From Rutidosis leptorrhynchoides (taxonomy: Eukaryota; Streptophyta; Magnoliopsida; Asterales; Asteraceae), in assembly GCF_046630445.1 (NCBI RefSeq), contig NC_092336.1, forward strand, positions 202,339,001 to 202,403,000: a stretch of 64,000 nucleotides of DNA, written 5' to 3'. How positions within the stretch are numbered: position 1 is the stretch's first letter; each line of letters opens with the position of its first letter. Position numbers and translations under genes: made by a program. The notes beneath the pieces are model-generated. The model saw only the letters and a program-made list of their open reading frames with translations, ran no database searches and was not told where the DNA came from. Of this stretch, positions 40,874 to 50,977 are shown one piece after another.

Positions 40874-42300
40874 AGAAATTATATGTATATTTTTATATTT
40901 TGAAATAAAAATAAATCTTTCCGTGCTAAGCTATTGTGTGTGAATCTTAACAACTCGGTTAATTCATATTACAAATATGCAATAATGTACATCCTTCAGC
41001 CGCAACTTAACCAGCGTTAACTACAATCTTTGTCGCAATTCAACAAATTCCAATTCATAATAAATCAAGTATATATTTGATTTTACACTTTCATCATCGA
41101 TGTACCCGAAACTTTTCAGATAACATCATTCGTACTTTGCGAAATTCACAAGAATTCCACGAACCGAACATCATACATCAACAAATAACGAAGTATTGAT
41201 TCATAATTTCAATGTCATTAAAGAAATACTGCGTAAAAGTTATGTACTTTTTAAAGCCTTTAGAGATTATTCAATTCTAGTTTCAACCGTAAATCAAATG
41301 AGTTTAATTTAACATTAACTCATTAAATCTATGTTATATCTGAAGAAAATATACATATATATATTTTCATAAAGACTGTAATAAAATTCTTTTGTACAAA
41401 ATATTAATTGTGAATTTTTTTTTAACGGGTAGGTAATACCCGAGAGATATATAAATTCACAATTAATATATTACATTCTTCGAATCTGATTCAGTAAATC
41501 ATCCATTATACTCCCTACTTTCACAACAATATACATTCTTTTATAGAAATCAAAACAACCATACTCATTCAAAATTTAATTACATATTCTGATTTTGAAA
41601 TCTCAAAATTCAACTTGAGATATGACCAAAATCATCACTCTTAGATTCTTACATCTTTCACAAGCTATATTTTGACTTCAAAACTGTGTTAGAACATCAA
41701 ATGTATGTTAATGATTACAATCTGTGTTCAAACCCTTCAAAAATTTCTGAAGACACTTCGAATGATGAGCAATCGAGATGATGATCCAACCACATGTTAC
41801 CCACAGTTATGTACCCGAAAAACTCTTGAAACTAAAGTAAAAGTTTAAACAACGTATCCGCGTCTGATTCTTTAGCATTTATTAGCAAAAATAACTTTGC
41901 GACTCCTATTCAAAGTAGCTAGTTTTGTCACAGCTCCAGCAAGTCAACTTCGACTTTTCAGTCAGACTAACCTTATTATAACCTTGAGATATACACCATC
42001 GTTACCAGGGAACCTTTTACATTCCACCACATTATTAACAGATGTATCAACAACTTCATTACCCTTTGACTTTAGCCTCTCCAAAAAGTCATTATAATTA
42101 TTCATTGAAACCCCATCATTTACTCATTCGCATCTTGTAATGAGAATTTCCATACGAATCATTGGGAATTAGCAATCAGTATTTTGAAATCTCGCAGCAT
42201 GTCTACGCCAACAGTTATATGTGTATATATAACGTCTATCTTCTGGACTTAATTTGAATGTGAAGATTCTGAAAAACACTTCGAACTACGAATTGGTTCT
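40874..42300 (+). other. X-C internal sequence without a recognised gene
   Basis: This is AT-rich. The part around 41340-41460 includes ACGGGTAGGTAATACCCG, whose reverse complement occurs in X-A (about 7321) and X-B (about 18550), so it is conserved X-family DNA. The short frame at 41897-42097 has no counterpart that I could find in the other copies. Confidence 0.6.
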
Positions 42301-42304
42301 CCGA

Positions 42305-42560
42305 AAATGGAAAAATACTGATGAAGCAGCAAAAAAACTATAAACGACCTTAACAGTAAAAGTTTGATGATAATGAATAGGTGTGCTGGCAAAGCGCAGA
42401 AAAAGAGAAGTCTTGGAACTGGAAAACGGATTGAGCAAAGTAGGAAGGAGGCTGTGGACAAATTACAAAGACTGAACCTGACTTCAAAGGATCCAAATAA
42501 TTCAGTATCTGTCGAAGTCATTAACGAATACCTTGCTCCTGACTCTAAACCCCTGCGGAC
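42305..42560 (+). pseudogene. Poly(A)-binding protein fragment captured by X-C
   Basis: In sense orientation: NTDEAAK (end of RRM3), a frameshift, then AGKAQKK followed by RIEQSRKEAVDKLQRLNL and SKDPNNSVSV. GKAQKK, the R-x-EQ-x-x-KE-x-x-DK-x-Q spacing and NL-x-x-K are typical of the RRM3-RRM4 linker in plant poly(A)-binding proteins. This copy keeps GKAQKK best; X-A keeps the upstream LNGQKFDDKEW best. It ends near 42560. The reverse-strand frame 42249-42575 is a by-product. Confidence 0.8.
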
Positions 42561-43263
42561 AATATTCTTCATCATCCTCTGATATTAGAAATTCTAAAAT
42601 ATCATCATATCTTTCAATATAAATATCCTCCATATTTCTGAAGATATTTTCTTAATTTTTCTTATTTGAAATCATTTACCTCTTCGCGCTATCTGTATTA
42701 CATCATAAAAGAAACTATTTTAGTTTCTAAATTCTGAAACATTCAAGTTTAAAATAGGAATATTTTGAAGTAGTGTTGGGAACTGAAGCATGAATTAGTA
42801 TAATATAATGACACTTGATCAATGTGATTATATTACAGTAAGTCATGCTGAGTTTCTAAATGGAACGTGATGATTCACAGATCATAACATCATCATGTGC
42901 CATGTTATACGACTCTTGTATTCTATTTAACCTCTAAAATATCAAGAAAATATTTCTTGATGATTCGGCCTTTTCCAAGGTATTTTAGTAATTTGACAAG
43001 TCAAGATCGTGCCATCACGATTTCCTTCCCAGAACATTAACAATGTTCATTTCGAAATTCATATCTGTGAATTCTGGACCATTACAAGCGGTGCTTAATC
43101 GCAAGAAGAAGAAACGAAAGGACAAAACTCCGAAATAGAAATTGGGGTATAAATTGCAGCAAATAAAAGAGAGCATTAACTGTGAATGATAATGATTATA
43201 GAAGACAGAAGCAGAGACTTTGAAATATAAGGGAACATATAAAGCCCAACGACAAACCAGAAA

Positions 43264-43441
43264 TTATAAACCATATATATCGATGCATATAGCAATATAA
43301 AGACACGGGAGAACTAGGAACACTATAAACCCAAGAGTATAGTAGAAGTAAATAGATTCTTCCGGCGGTAGATAAAAAAAAAAGAAGAATGACCGATATG
43401 AAAGTTAGAAGTATATCGAGAATCAGAACTGGATGGAGCAT
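43264..43441 (-). pseudogene. Antisense small hydrophobic ORF in X-C, one frameshift
   Basis: It is homologous to the X-B ORF at 16915-17088. It starts MLHPVLILDILLTFISVILL on the minus strand at 43441, but a 10-T run (6 bases in X-B) shifts the frame. Beyond the run, the aligned frame gives the LPPE turn and LPCLYIAI and ends at TAA (43264-43266). Without the shift the apparent frame runs to 43196. Silent differences predominate at several codons (CTC/CTT, CTG/TTA, CCG/CCA, GAA/GAG). Confidence 0.5.
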
Positions 43442-43479
43442 ATTGATGAATACTTTAAAATATGAGTTGAGGGGGAAAG

Positions 43480-44115
43480 AATAGAAGGTGATGAAACATG
43501 ACTAGGAACTTAGAAATCAACAGATTTAACTCACACAATGGCAGAATAAGTGAATCAAACCCTCTAGTGAATAGGTTAAGTTTTTTTTTGATTAATTTAG
43601 TCAAACCACAACTAAATCAAGTGTGATTAGATCAACACCTAGAGCTATTATTCACCACCTGTGTAATTTGGACTGAGAGAGAATCGAAGGAGCTCACTAG
43701 ATCTGAGTGTGTGTAACAAATGAGAGGTTTAACCTAAAATGAAGAACATAAGACTTTATATACCCCTGCTGTTGACACACCCATACGATTCATTCATCAC
43801 ACGTACGAGTTGGCTTCATCAACCGTACGGGTGATCACTCACTCGTGTCTTATCATTTAGGTTGTAATTGTGACTTAGCTCAGCATCAACCATGCGTATG
43901 ATCCTGTCAGCCGTACTAGTGAGGCTTCACTCGTACGTCTGACTAAGTCTAACATAGTCAAACATCTAAATCTCGTTCCTGCAGTTCCTGTAACCACATA
44001 CAAACACGGATAGGATAATAACGAGCAATCATGGTGGCCTGTAAACTGTTGTACCTGCAATGGACGTGGGTAGATGTCTAGGGACTTGCATAAAATGCAT
44101 CAACAGATGGTGTGA
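43480..44115 (-). mobile_element. Possible solo LTR inside X-C
   Basis: About 640 bp is absent at the matching place in X-B, between the TATA-like block and the antisense ORF. On the minus strand it begins TGTTGATGCATTTTATGCAA and includes GGGTATATAAAGTC, a TATA box followed by a CT-rich leader, which looks like an LTR promoter. I could not define the right end or a target duplication, so the assignment is tentative. Confidence 0.4.
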
Positions 44116-44460
44116 GTTGTAAGGAAACGAAGGAGGTGAATTTATAAGAAAATCTCTGACAGAACAATTAAAATGGACGATCGCATTTAAAGCGGATCCT
44201 AATTCCCTTGATTACCGGAGAGTCAAATCTTATTAAGAAGATTTTCTTCAAATCCCTTAAAATCTGGGAATCAATCATATCTACGTCAAATGATAAGATG
44301 AATCTACACTTACTCATTTCACTCTTCTATGTTACCTTCATTCGTACTCTTCATATAAATGGATTATTTATCCAAAGTATTCGCTGATGATAAAACTCTA
44401 ATTTTCAGCCCGTATGCATCATGAAAACATACTTATTATCATTCACGACCTTTCCACTCA

Positions 44461-44495
44461 AATTTCGGGACGAAATTTCTTTAACGGGTAGGTAC
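44461..44495 (+). promoter_or_regulatory. X-C polypurine-region motif
   Basis: AATTTCGGGACGAAATTTCT then TTAACGGGTAGGTAC directly precedes the 3' LTR, as in X-B (reverse) and Y. Confidence 0.8.
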
Positions 44496-46631
44496 TGTGA
44501 CAACCCGGAAATTTCCAACCAAATTTAAACTTTAATCTTTATATGTTTCCGACACGATAAGCAATATTTGTTAAGTTAAATTTCAAGAATTTTAAACTAT
44601 GTTCATACATTCATTCAACCTCGACCAAGTTCCAACGATTAACGAACCATTAAACGAATATGATTATATATGTATATGTGTATATATATTATAACTTGAA
44701 ACGTAAACAAAATATTAGATTAAATACTTTATATGATTGTATCTGTTTCAAAATGTTTATCAATGGAATTAGAAGATAAGATCAAATGATTGAATTATCA
44801 GATATATTGAATTATGATTACAAGTCTCTGTTGAAAGGCCCACGTTGATTTGAGAAATCTTTTCATTTTAACAATATTCGGAAAATGGTAAAGTGATTTA
44901 TAAATATGAATAAATTGTCAATCATTGAGAACTAGACAAAGGATAGTGGAAGATTGAATCTCATAAAGACTCGATTGATCTATTTAGTTTCAAACGTACA
45001 AAAACATTTTCAGTTTAAAAAGAACTTTATTATTAAAACGTATATAACTTTTATAAATATCTAGAACCACTTTTGACAACTCATTACTTAACTAGTATGA
45101 TAAAGATAACGATATTTATATTTTATTTTATTAAATATATATAACGATTTAAATTAATATTATATATATTTATACGCGTATTATACGTACATAGTTTTAT
45201 ACTTTTACTATACTTAAACTTTACCTTTACTTTATTTTTACTTTACTTTAACTTTAATAATTCATACTTTAATAATTCACTTTAATAATTCATACTTTAA
45301 TAATTCACTTTAATAATTCATACTTTAATAATTCACTTTAATAATTCATATACTTTAATAATTCACTTTAATAATTCATACTTTAATAATTCACTTTAAT
45401 AATTCAAAAATCTATTATAAATAGAATTCAATAGGTTTCATTATTTCATAGAAACTTGAAAATAGTTTTCTCTAAACTCTCTCAATCGATTTACATATAT
45501 ATATATTTACTCCGTATTATCTCAAGATATTATTAGTATACATAAAATATTACGACGGAGTGCTGTCCGAGTGAGTTCGAAGTTGTTTTTTTCGAGTGGG
45601 ATAGGATTAAGGAAATTATGGGTTATAGCTATGGAGGTGATTGAGTATGGTTCATGGGTATGCTCGTGAGGTCAATATAGTGTTTATCATCTCCGTTTTG
45701 TTTACGTACATTTCCTGCAATATTGAATCTCAATATTGATATGTTCGTGAATCCGAGGCCAACCTTGCACTTGTTCAATGACGTTATATGTATTTTTACT
45801 ACGAAATACAGTATGGTGAGTTTCATTTGCCTTTTTACCCTTTATATTTTTGGGACTGAGAATACATGCGCTTTTATAAATGTTTGACGAAATAGACACA
45901 AGTAATTGAAACTACATTCTATGGTTGAATTATCGAAATCGAATATGCCCCTTTTTATTAAAGTCTGGTAATCTAAGAATTGGGGAACAGACACCCTAAT
46001 TGACGCGAATCCTAAAGATAGATCTATTGGGCCTAACAAACCCCATCCAAAGTACCGGATGCTTTAGTACTTCGAAATTTATATCATGTCCGAAGGAGGA
46101 TCCCGGAATGATAGGGGATATTCTTATATGCATATTATTAATGTCGGTTACCAGGTGTTCACCATATGAATGATTATTTTTGTCTCTATGCATGGGACGT
46201 ATATTTATGAGAACTGGAAATGAAATTCTTGTGGTCTATTAAAATGATGGAAATAAATGATTATGATAAACTAATGAACTCACCAACCTTTTGGTTGACA
46301 CTTTAAAGCATGTTTATTCTCAGGTGTTAAAGAAATCTTCCGCTGTGCATTTGCTCATTTTAAAGATATTACTTGGAGTCTTTCATAGCATATTTCGAAG
46401 AACGTTGCATTCGAGTCATTGAGTTCATCAAAGATTATTATTAAATCAATTTATAGTTGGATAGTGGATATTATGAAATGGTATGCATGCCTGTCAATTT
46501 TCGATGTAAAGAAAGATTGTCTTTTAAAAACGAATGCAATGTTTGTAAAATGTATAATATAGAGGTCAAATACCTCGCAATGTAATCAACTATTGTGAAT
46601 CGTTTATAATGTATATGAACGGGTCCTTTCA
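44496..46631 (+). repeat. X-C 3' LTR, 2136 bp
   Basis: It is a copy of 37367-39502 at a constant offset of 7129; the only differences I noticed are at 46452 and 46593 (both T for C). It is followed by the target duplication CTTAC. Confidence 0.95.
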
Positions 46632-46636
46632 CTTAC

Positions 46637-46786
46637 CACAGCTGATTACTCTTTTAAGCTCACCTTGGAGGCTCAGCAAAAGTTAACCACCACAACAACC
46701 CTCATACTCATCACGCAAACTGAAGGAAACCCTTCCGAAGGTTAGTCATTCAACTAATTACACTCAAGTCAATTTTGGCTTGATCA
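46637..46786 (+). repeat. Tat 5' LTR, second part, and primer region
   Basis: This is the continuation of the Tat LTR after X-C, ending GGCTTGATCA. TGGTGCCATCCATGGGAC follows at about 46789-46806 in the primer-site position; TGGTGCC is a plausible tRNA 3'-end complement, and I do not assign the tRNA. Confidence 0.65.
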
Positions 46787-46831
46787 TTTGGTGCCATCCA
46801 TGGGACTGTTTGATCAATACTTTAACACAAG

Positions 46832-48450
46832 ATGACAGGCGATTCCAATCCGTCACCAAAAGCCAACACCGGCAAAGAACCGTATGACTCTTTGAATCCC
46901 AATGACGACAGCTCTTTTGAGACACCAGACAACTCCATCAAGCGTACCAGGTTGCAATTTGACGATGATGATGAAACCAATAGGCGCGACGCCGAGGAGA
47001 CGGAAAACCCGGAAACGAATTTAAGCCAACTTAAACCCATCAGCGGAGCAGAGGTGATACGTTTTCTGGCAAAAAGGGGATTCGTTTTACCATCACTCAT
47101 GTCCAAAGGCGGCGAAAGGCCAACTGGCATGTCTAAAGTTCAGCCACGAAGCTCTACACGTCTGACGTCTGACGTTGGTAAGAGTTCTGGCAAAACCCAA
47201 GAGGAAGCACGAAAGGACTTAATTGAGAATTTAATTTTAGCCGCGCCGGAATCTATGAGTGCTTAGGTCGAGTAGCCTGGCGTGGCGGACAACATGTTGA
47301 ACAATTGGTACGCTATGATGGGAGACAACGTTAAGAGGACGTTCGAAGTTTCCGCGACGTCTGAGAAGTTTACCCGAGAGATAGCCACCCATCCGTTACC
47401 CGCCGTCCTTACTACTCCCCTCATGCTAGGGGTATATGACGGCACTACGGATCTGGAGGACTTCCTGCAGCAATTCGAACACGCTGTCAAGACGCAGCAT
47501 TGGGATAGCTCAACGGCGTGCCACATGTTCCCGGGACAGCTCCAAGCCGTCGCGAGAGAGTGGTTTGCCAAATTACCTTCCTTGAGCATATCCAACTACA
47601 CGGACCTCAGAACTAAGTTTGTGCAGTGTTTCCAGAACTTTAAACGCACCGAACTGACTGACCTAGATGCGCACAACATCAAGATGATGTCGCGTGAATC
47701 CCTAATGAATATTATTTCTCGCTTCACAATGGAATGCCAAAAAATTCCAGATCTGCCTGAATCGCAGCAGATATCCGCGTACATCATGGGAATCTGCCAA
47801 ACTCGTCATTTGTCGTTGGTAAAATCGATGCGGCGTAAGTTACCAAAAACGTACGTTGAAGCTGTAAAAATGGTAAAGGATTATGTACGATCCGAGGAGT
47901 TTGTAGACGCGGCCGTTGGTGATCACAGTACAATGGACCAGAGCGATAAAGACGACAAGGGAAACAGCAAAGGTAATAAGGGTAGCGAGTATAAAGGTAG
48001 TGGTAGCGGTGGCAACAGGGGCTACGAACATTTCGGTCATAAGTCTGACCACCGTAACAGCTACCGTCCTTATGAACGGTACGCACCTAAGAGGTTGTCG
48101 GTAGAAGAGGAAAGTTTGATCAAGTCATTGACAAAAATGTCTAAAGAAATTTTGACAACGGAAGAGGTAAGTAAAGATTTTTCGCCACCAAAGCCGATGC
48201 AGCCCCATTTTACTGTAGATGAAAGTAAATGGTGTATTTTTCACGAAGATAAAGGTCATGATGTGGACGACTGCAGGGAACTAAAGAAGGTGATAGTTGA
48301 ACGGCTGAAATTAAGGGAACTTGACCATCTAAAATCGTCGCGTGTCAAAGTCCCCGGGACGAAGAAATTTGCCTGGCAACGGGGAAAAGAAAAAGCTCCA
48401 GAAAAGCACATCCACATGGTACAAATGTGGCACGCGGGTCACGTTCGTAA
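46832..48450 (+). pseudogene. Tat gag
   Basis: It begins at the ATG 46832 with an acidic, disordered N-terminus. Two TAG codons (47264, 47273, both likely from CAG) interrupt it, then the same frame stays open. The gag core has GVYDGTTDLEDFLQQFEHAV, AREWFAKLPSLSISNYTDL and SLMNIISRFTMECQKIPDLP. A K/G/S-rich linker and a zinc-type CIFHEDKGHDVDDCRELK follow at about 48228-48290, the usual knuckle position in Tat gag. Upstream is the primer site; downstream it reads into protease without a break. Confidence 0.88.
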
Positions 48451-49249
48451 CGCGAAAGTTTTGAAGGAATGGGAATGTGCCCCTATCACGTTTCCTGCAT
48501 TTTGGAGAGTCTGTCCAACTGACCTACCCGTAACGATAACTGCTACAGTAGGACGATACAAGGTCTCGAGAATTTATGTAGATACAGGAAGCGTCGTTGA
48601 CGTCTTGTCCGAACATTGCTTCTTACAGCTACCACAAGATGTGCAGGACAAACTAAAACCACCACTCCATCCCGTCGTGGGTTTCACAGGCGAAACGACT
48701 TGGCCTCTGGGTCGAGTAAGCATTGATGTTACGTTAGAGGAAAATAAGAAACGGCGAACGGTAGCTTTAAACTTTGTGGTTGTCAGAAGCCAGTCAAAGT
48801 ACAACATTATCATGGGGCGGGAAGCGTTGTGCGAATTGGGCGCGATAGTATCAACTGTGCATGGCATGATGAAATTCCCAACTTCGTTAGGCGTTGCAAC
48901 TGTTTTCTCTGATCGAGTCCCGATTGTAGGCCAGGTCGAACGACCGCTACATCAGACGGCACCGATTGAGCAATTGGGGAGCGTTATCATCAATCATTCC
49001 TTTCCTAAGAAGACAATACAGATTGGACACACGCTATCCGACGCAACAAAAAGTGCATTATGTGAACTCTTGGCGAACAACGCTGACGTGTTTGCATGGA
49101 AAGAGTCAGACATGACGGGAGTACCTCGTACCATTGCAGAACATTGCTTAAATGCCAACCCAAGTATGACTCCAGTAAGGCAAAAGAAACGGGGCATGGC
49201 TCCGGAGCGTAGCATCTTCCTAAGGAATGAAGTGGAGAAGTTGGTATAA
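48451..49249 (+). pseudogene. Tat protease and start of RT
   Basis: This is in frame with gag. The aspartic protease motif is YVDTGSVVDVLSEHCFL (about 48573-48620), followed by the flap and NIIMGREALCELGAI. The RT N-terminal lead DVFAWKESDMTGVPRTIAEH (about 49085-49140) is typical. A TAA at 49247 replaces the codon before ADIL. About 50 bp of the expected RT sequence is missing near 49268, shifting the frame. Confidence 0.88.
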
Positions 49250-49278
49250 GCAGACATATTGCGAACGGCTCGTGGCGG

Positions 49279-50008
49279 ATGTGTGTCGACTTCAAAGACA
49301 TCAATAAGGCTTGTCCCAAAGACAACTATCCACTACCAGAGATAGACTGGAAGGTAGAGTATTTGGCGGACTTTCGTTTCAAATGTTTCCTTGATGCTTA
49401 CAAGGGCTATCACCAGATCCAAATGGCGGAACGCGAAGAGGACAAAACCACGTTCCACACAGATCAAGGCATTTTTTGTTACAAAAAGATGCCCTTTGGT
49501 TTGAAAAACATCGGCGCAACGTACCAACGGGTCATCGACGCTGCGTTCAAAGAACAGATTGGTCGAAACGTGGAAGCATACGTCCACGACATAGTAATCA
49601 AAAGTCACTCCGAATTGGACATTTTGAAGGACATTTAGGAAACGTTCGATTCTCTACGAAAAATCAACATGAAGCTGAATCCGGAGAAGTGTAGTTTTGG
49701 ATTCGAGGAGGGAAAGTTATTGGGGCACGTCGTCACAACGCGTGGTATACGGGCAAACCCTAAGAAAATTCAAGCTATTGATGAAATGGCAGCACCGCGA
49801 ACGAGAAAGGAGGTACAAAGTCTGAACAAAAAGTTGGCAGCGTTGTCCAGATTCCTGTCAAAGGCGGCAGAACGATCACTTCCATTTTTCAAAGTGTTGA
49901 AAGACAACGTGGGACGGAACTTCGACTGGACTCCTGAAGCAGATCAGGCTTTCCAGGAAATGAAGGCTTTGATAAGGACGTTGCCGATGTTGACGGCACC
50001 AGTACCGG
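49279..50008 (+). pseudogene. Tat reverse transcriptase, with altered active site
   Basis: It has CVDFKDINKACPKDNYPLPE, FLDAYKGYHQIQMAE, CYKKMPFGLKNIGATYQRVI and KLNPEKCSFG, all classic Tat RT blocks. The catalytic box reads AYVHDIVIKS (about 49578-49607), with H in place of the first catalytic D of YVDD, which should abolish polymerase activity. A TAG interrupts at 49636. The RNase H connection (WTPEADQAFQEMKALI) follows and ends at intron-like segment 1. Confidence 0.88.
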
Positions 50009-50082
50009 GTAAAGTAGCCGTTCCGTAATAATTTTTTACGAATTTATAAATATTGTGATGCTAACATGTTAAGAGTTCTCAG
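50009..50082 (+). other. Intron-like segment 1 in Tat pol, 74 bp
   Basis: It begins GTAAAG and ends TTCTCAG, is AT-rich, and has TGCTAAC (50058-50064) about 20 bases before the AG, a good plant branch site. It contains in-frame stops. Its length is not a multiple of three, and removing it restores the frame (codon split 1+2) and joins a VPG end to an ETL start, the conserved spacing of Tat RNase H. Confidence 0.75.
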
Positions 50083-50321
50083 GCGAAACTTTGACAATTT
50101 ACTTAGCGGCGGGAACTGAGGCTGTTAGCTCGGTGCTCGTCGCGGAGCGTGGCGGCACACAGATGCCAGTTTATTTTGTGAGCAAAGTGCTACAACATGG
50201 CGAAGTCAACTACAAACCGGTCGAGAAGCTCATTTTCGCGTTGGTCTACACTGCAAGACGGTTGCGACGGTACTTTCAAGCGCACCCAATGCTGGTGCTA
50301 ACTGATTCGCCTATTAAACAC
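50083..50321 (+). pseudogene. Tat RNase H (first), exon between intron-like segments
   Basis: YLAAGTEAVSSVLVAERGGT, PVYFVSKVLQHGEVNY, EKLIFALVYTARRLRRYFQA and HPMLVLTDSPIK match the retroelement RNase H core following RT in Tat elements. It is open throughout and flanked on both sides by GT-AG segments. Confidence 0.85.
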
Positions 50322-50387
50322 GTACGGTACGGCATTTGAGATCGGAGCACCTTGGAGGAAAGTTATTCTAACAATTTTTTCATGCAG
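50322..50387 (+). other. Intron-like segment 2 in Tat pol, 66 bp
   Basis: It begins GTACGG and ends TTCATGCAG after a T-run, with TTCTAAC (50366-50372) about 16 bases before the AG. It has an in-frame TGA at 50337-50339. Removal is in frame and joins the SPIKH end to VLSK, restoring the spacing seen in related elements. Confidence 0.72.
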
Positions 50388-50977
50388 GTATTGAGCAAAT
50401 TGGAGGTTTCTGGCAGGTTAGCCAAGTGGGAAATCGAACTGGGTGAACATGAAATCCATTACGCCCCCCGTACCGCTGTCAAAGGCCAAATCATGGCAAA
50501 TTTTATGGTTGAATTCATATGCGCCGCGCCACCAGTGCCGGTCATCGAAGAAGTACCGAATATCGTCACGTGGGAACTATTCACGGACGGAGCATCGAGT
50601 TCTGACGGAGCGGGTGCAGGTCTAATTTTAATTGGCCCTGACGAAGAGTAACATACCTACGCGTTGCGTTTCGAGTTCCCCGCCTCCAATAATGAAGCAG
50701 AATATGAGGCATTGCTGTCTGGTTTGAGAACGACTGAAAAGATAGGAATAAAATACCTAAAGGTGTCGGTTGATTCCCAACTCGTGGCGAATCAGATGAA
50801 CGGGGCGTTTGAAGCTAGGGATCCGGCTATGAAAAATTATTTGGCATAGGCAGAAGAAATGGCCAACAAATTCGAGCGTTTCTCAATAATGCAAGTGCCA
50901 TGATCCTTGAACAAAAAGGCTGACACACTCAGCAAGCTCGCATCAAGCGTGTTCAGCCACTTCGCCAAGGACGTTTG
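50388..50977 (+). pseudogene. Tat linker and second RNase H
   Basis: VSGRLAKWEIELGEHEIHY and PRTAVKGQIMANF form the linker. FTDGASSSDGAGAGLILIGP (about 50580-50640) opens the second RNase H, followed by FPASNNEAEYEALLSGL, VSVDSQLVANQMNG and LNKKADTLSKLAS. This second, archaeal-like RNase H marks the Tat clade. Stops lie at about 50649, 50847 and 50901 (the last probably CGA to TGA). Y cuts it after GACGTTTG. Confidence 0.85.

Larger units (their letters stand above)
37367..46631 (+). mobile_element. X-C: complete, very young non-autonomous LTR element
   Basis: It is 9265 bp with two 2136-bp LTRs (37367-39502, 44496-46631), the 5-bp duplication CTTAC (37362-37366, 46632-46636), a primer site and a polypurine module. 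I saw two C/T differences between the LTRs (39323/46452 and 39464/46593). The internal region (4993 bp) has no protease, RT, RNase H or integrase. It carries the X-family ORF, a poly(A)-binding-protein fragment and an antisense ORF. It therefore needs enzymes in trans. Confidence 0.95.

Noticed and set aside
47784-48086. Overlapping frames inside Tat gag
   Set aside because: These are alternative frames of a well supported gag sequence.
49250-49278. A fourth intron between protease and RT, where Ogre elements have one
   Set aside because: Here coding sequence is missing rather than interrupted; a deletion of about 50 bp with a frame change fits better.
50009-50082. Reading intron-like segment 1 as ordinary frameshift decay
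   Set aside because: A clean excision with GT, AG and CTAAC restoring conserved spacing, seen three times in the same gene, is better explained by introns. The decay reading is not fully excluded.
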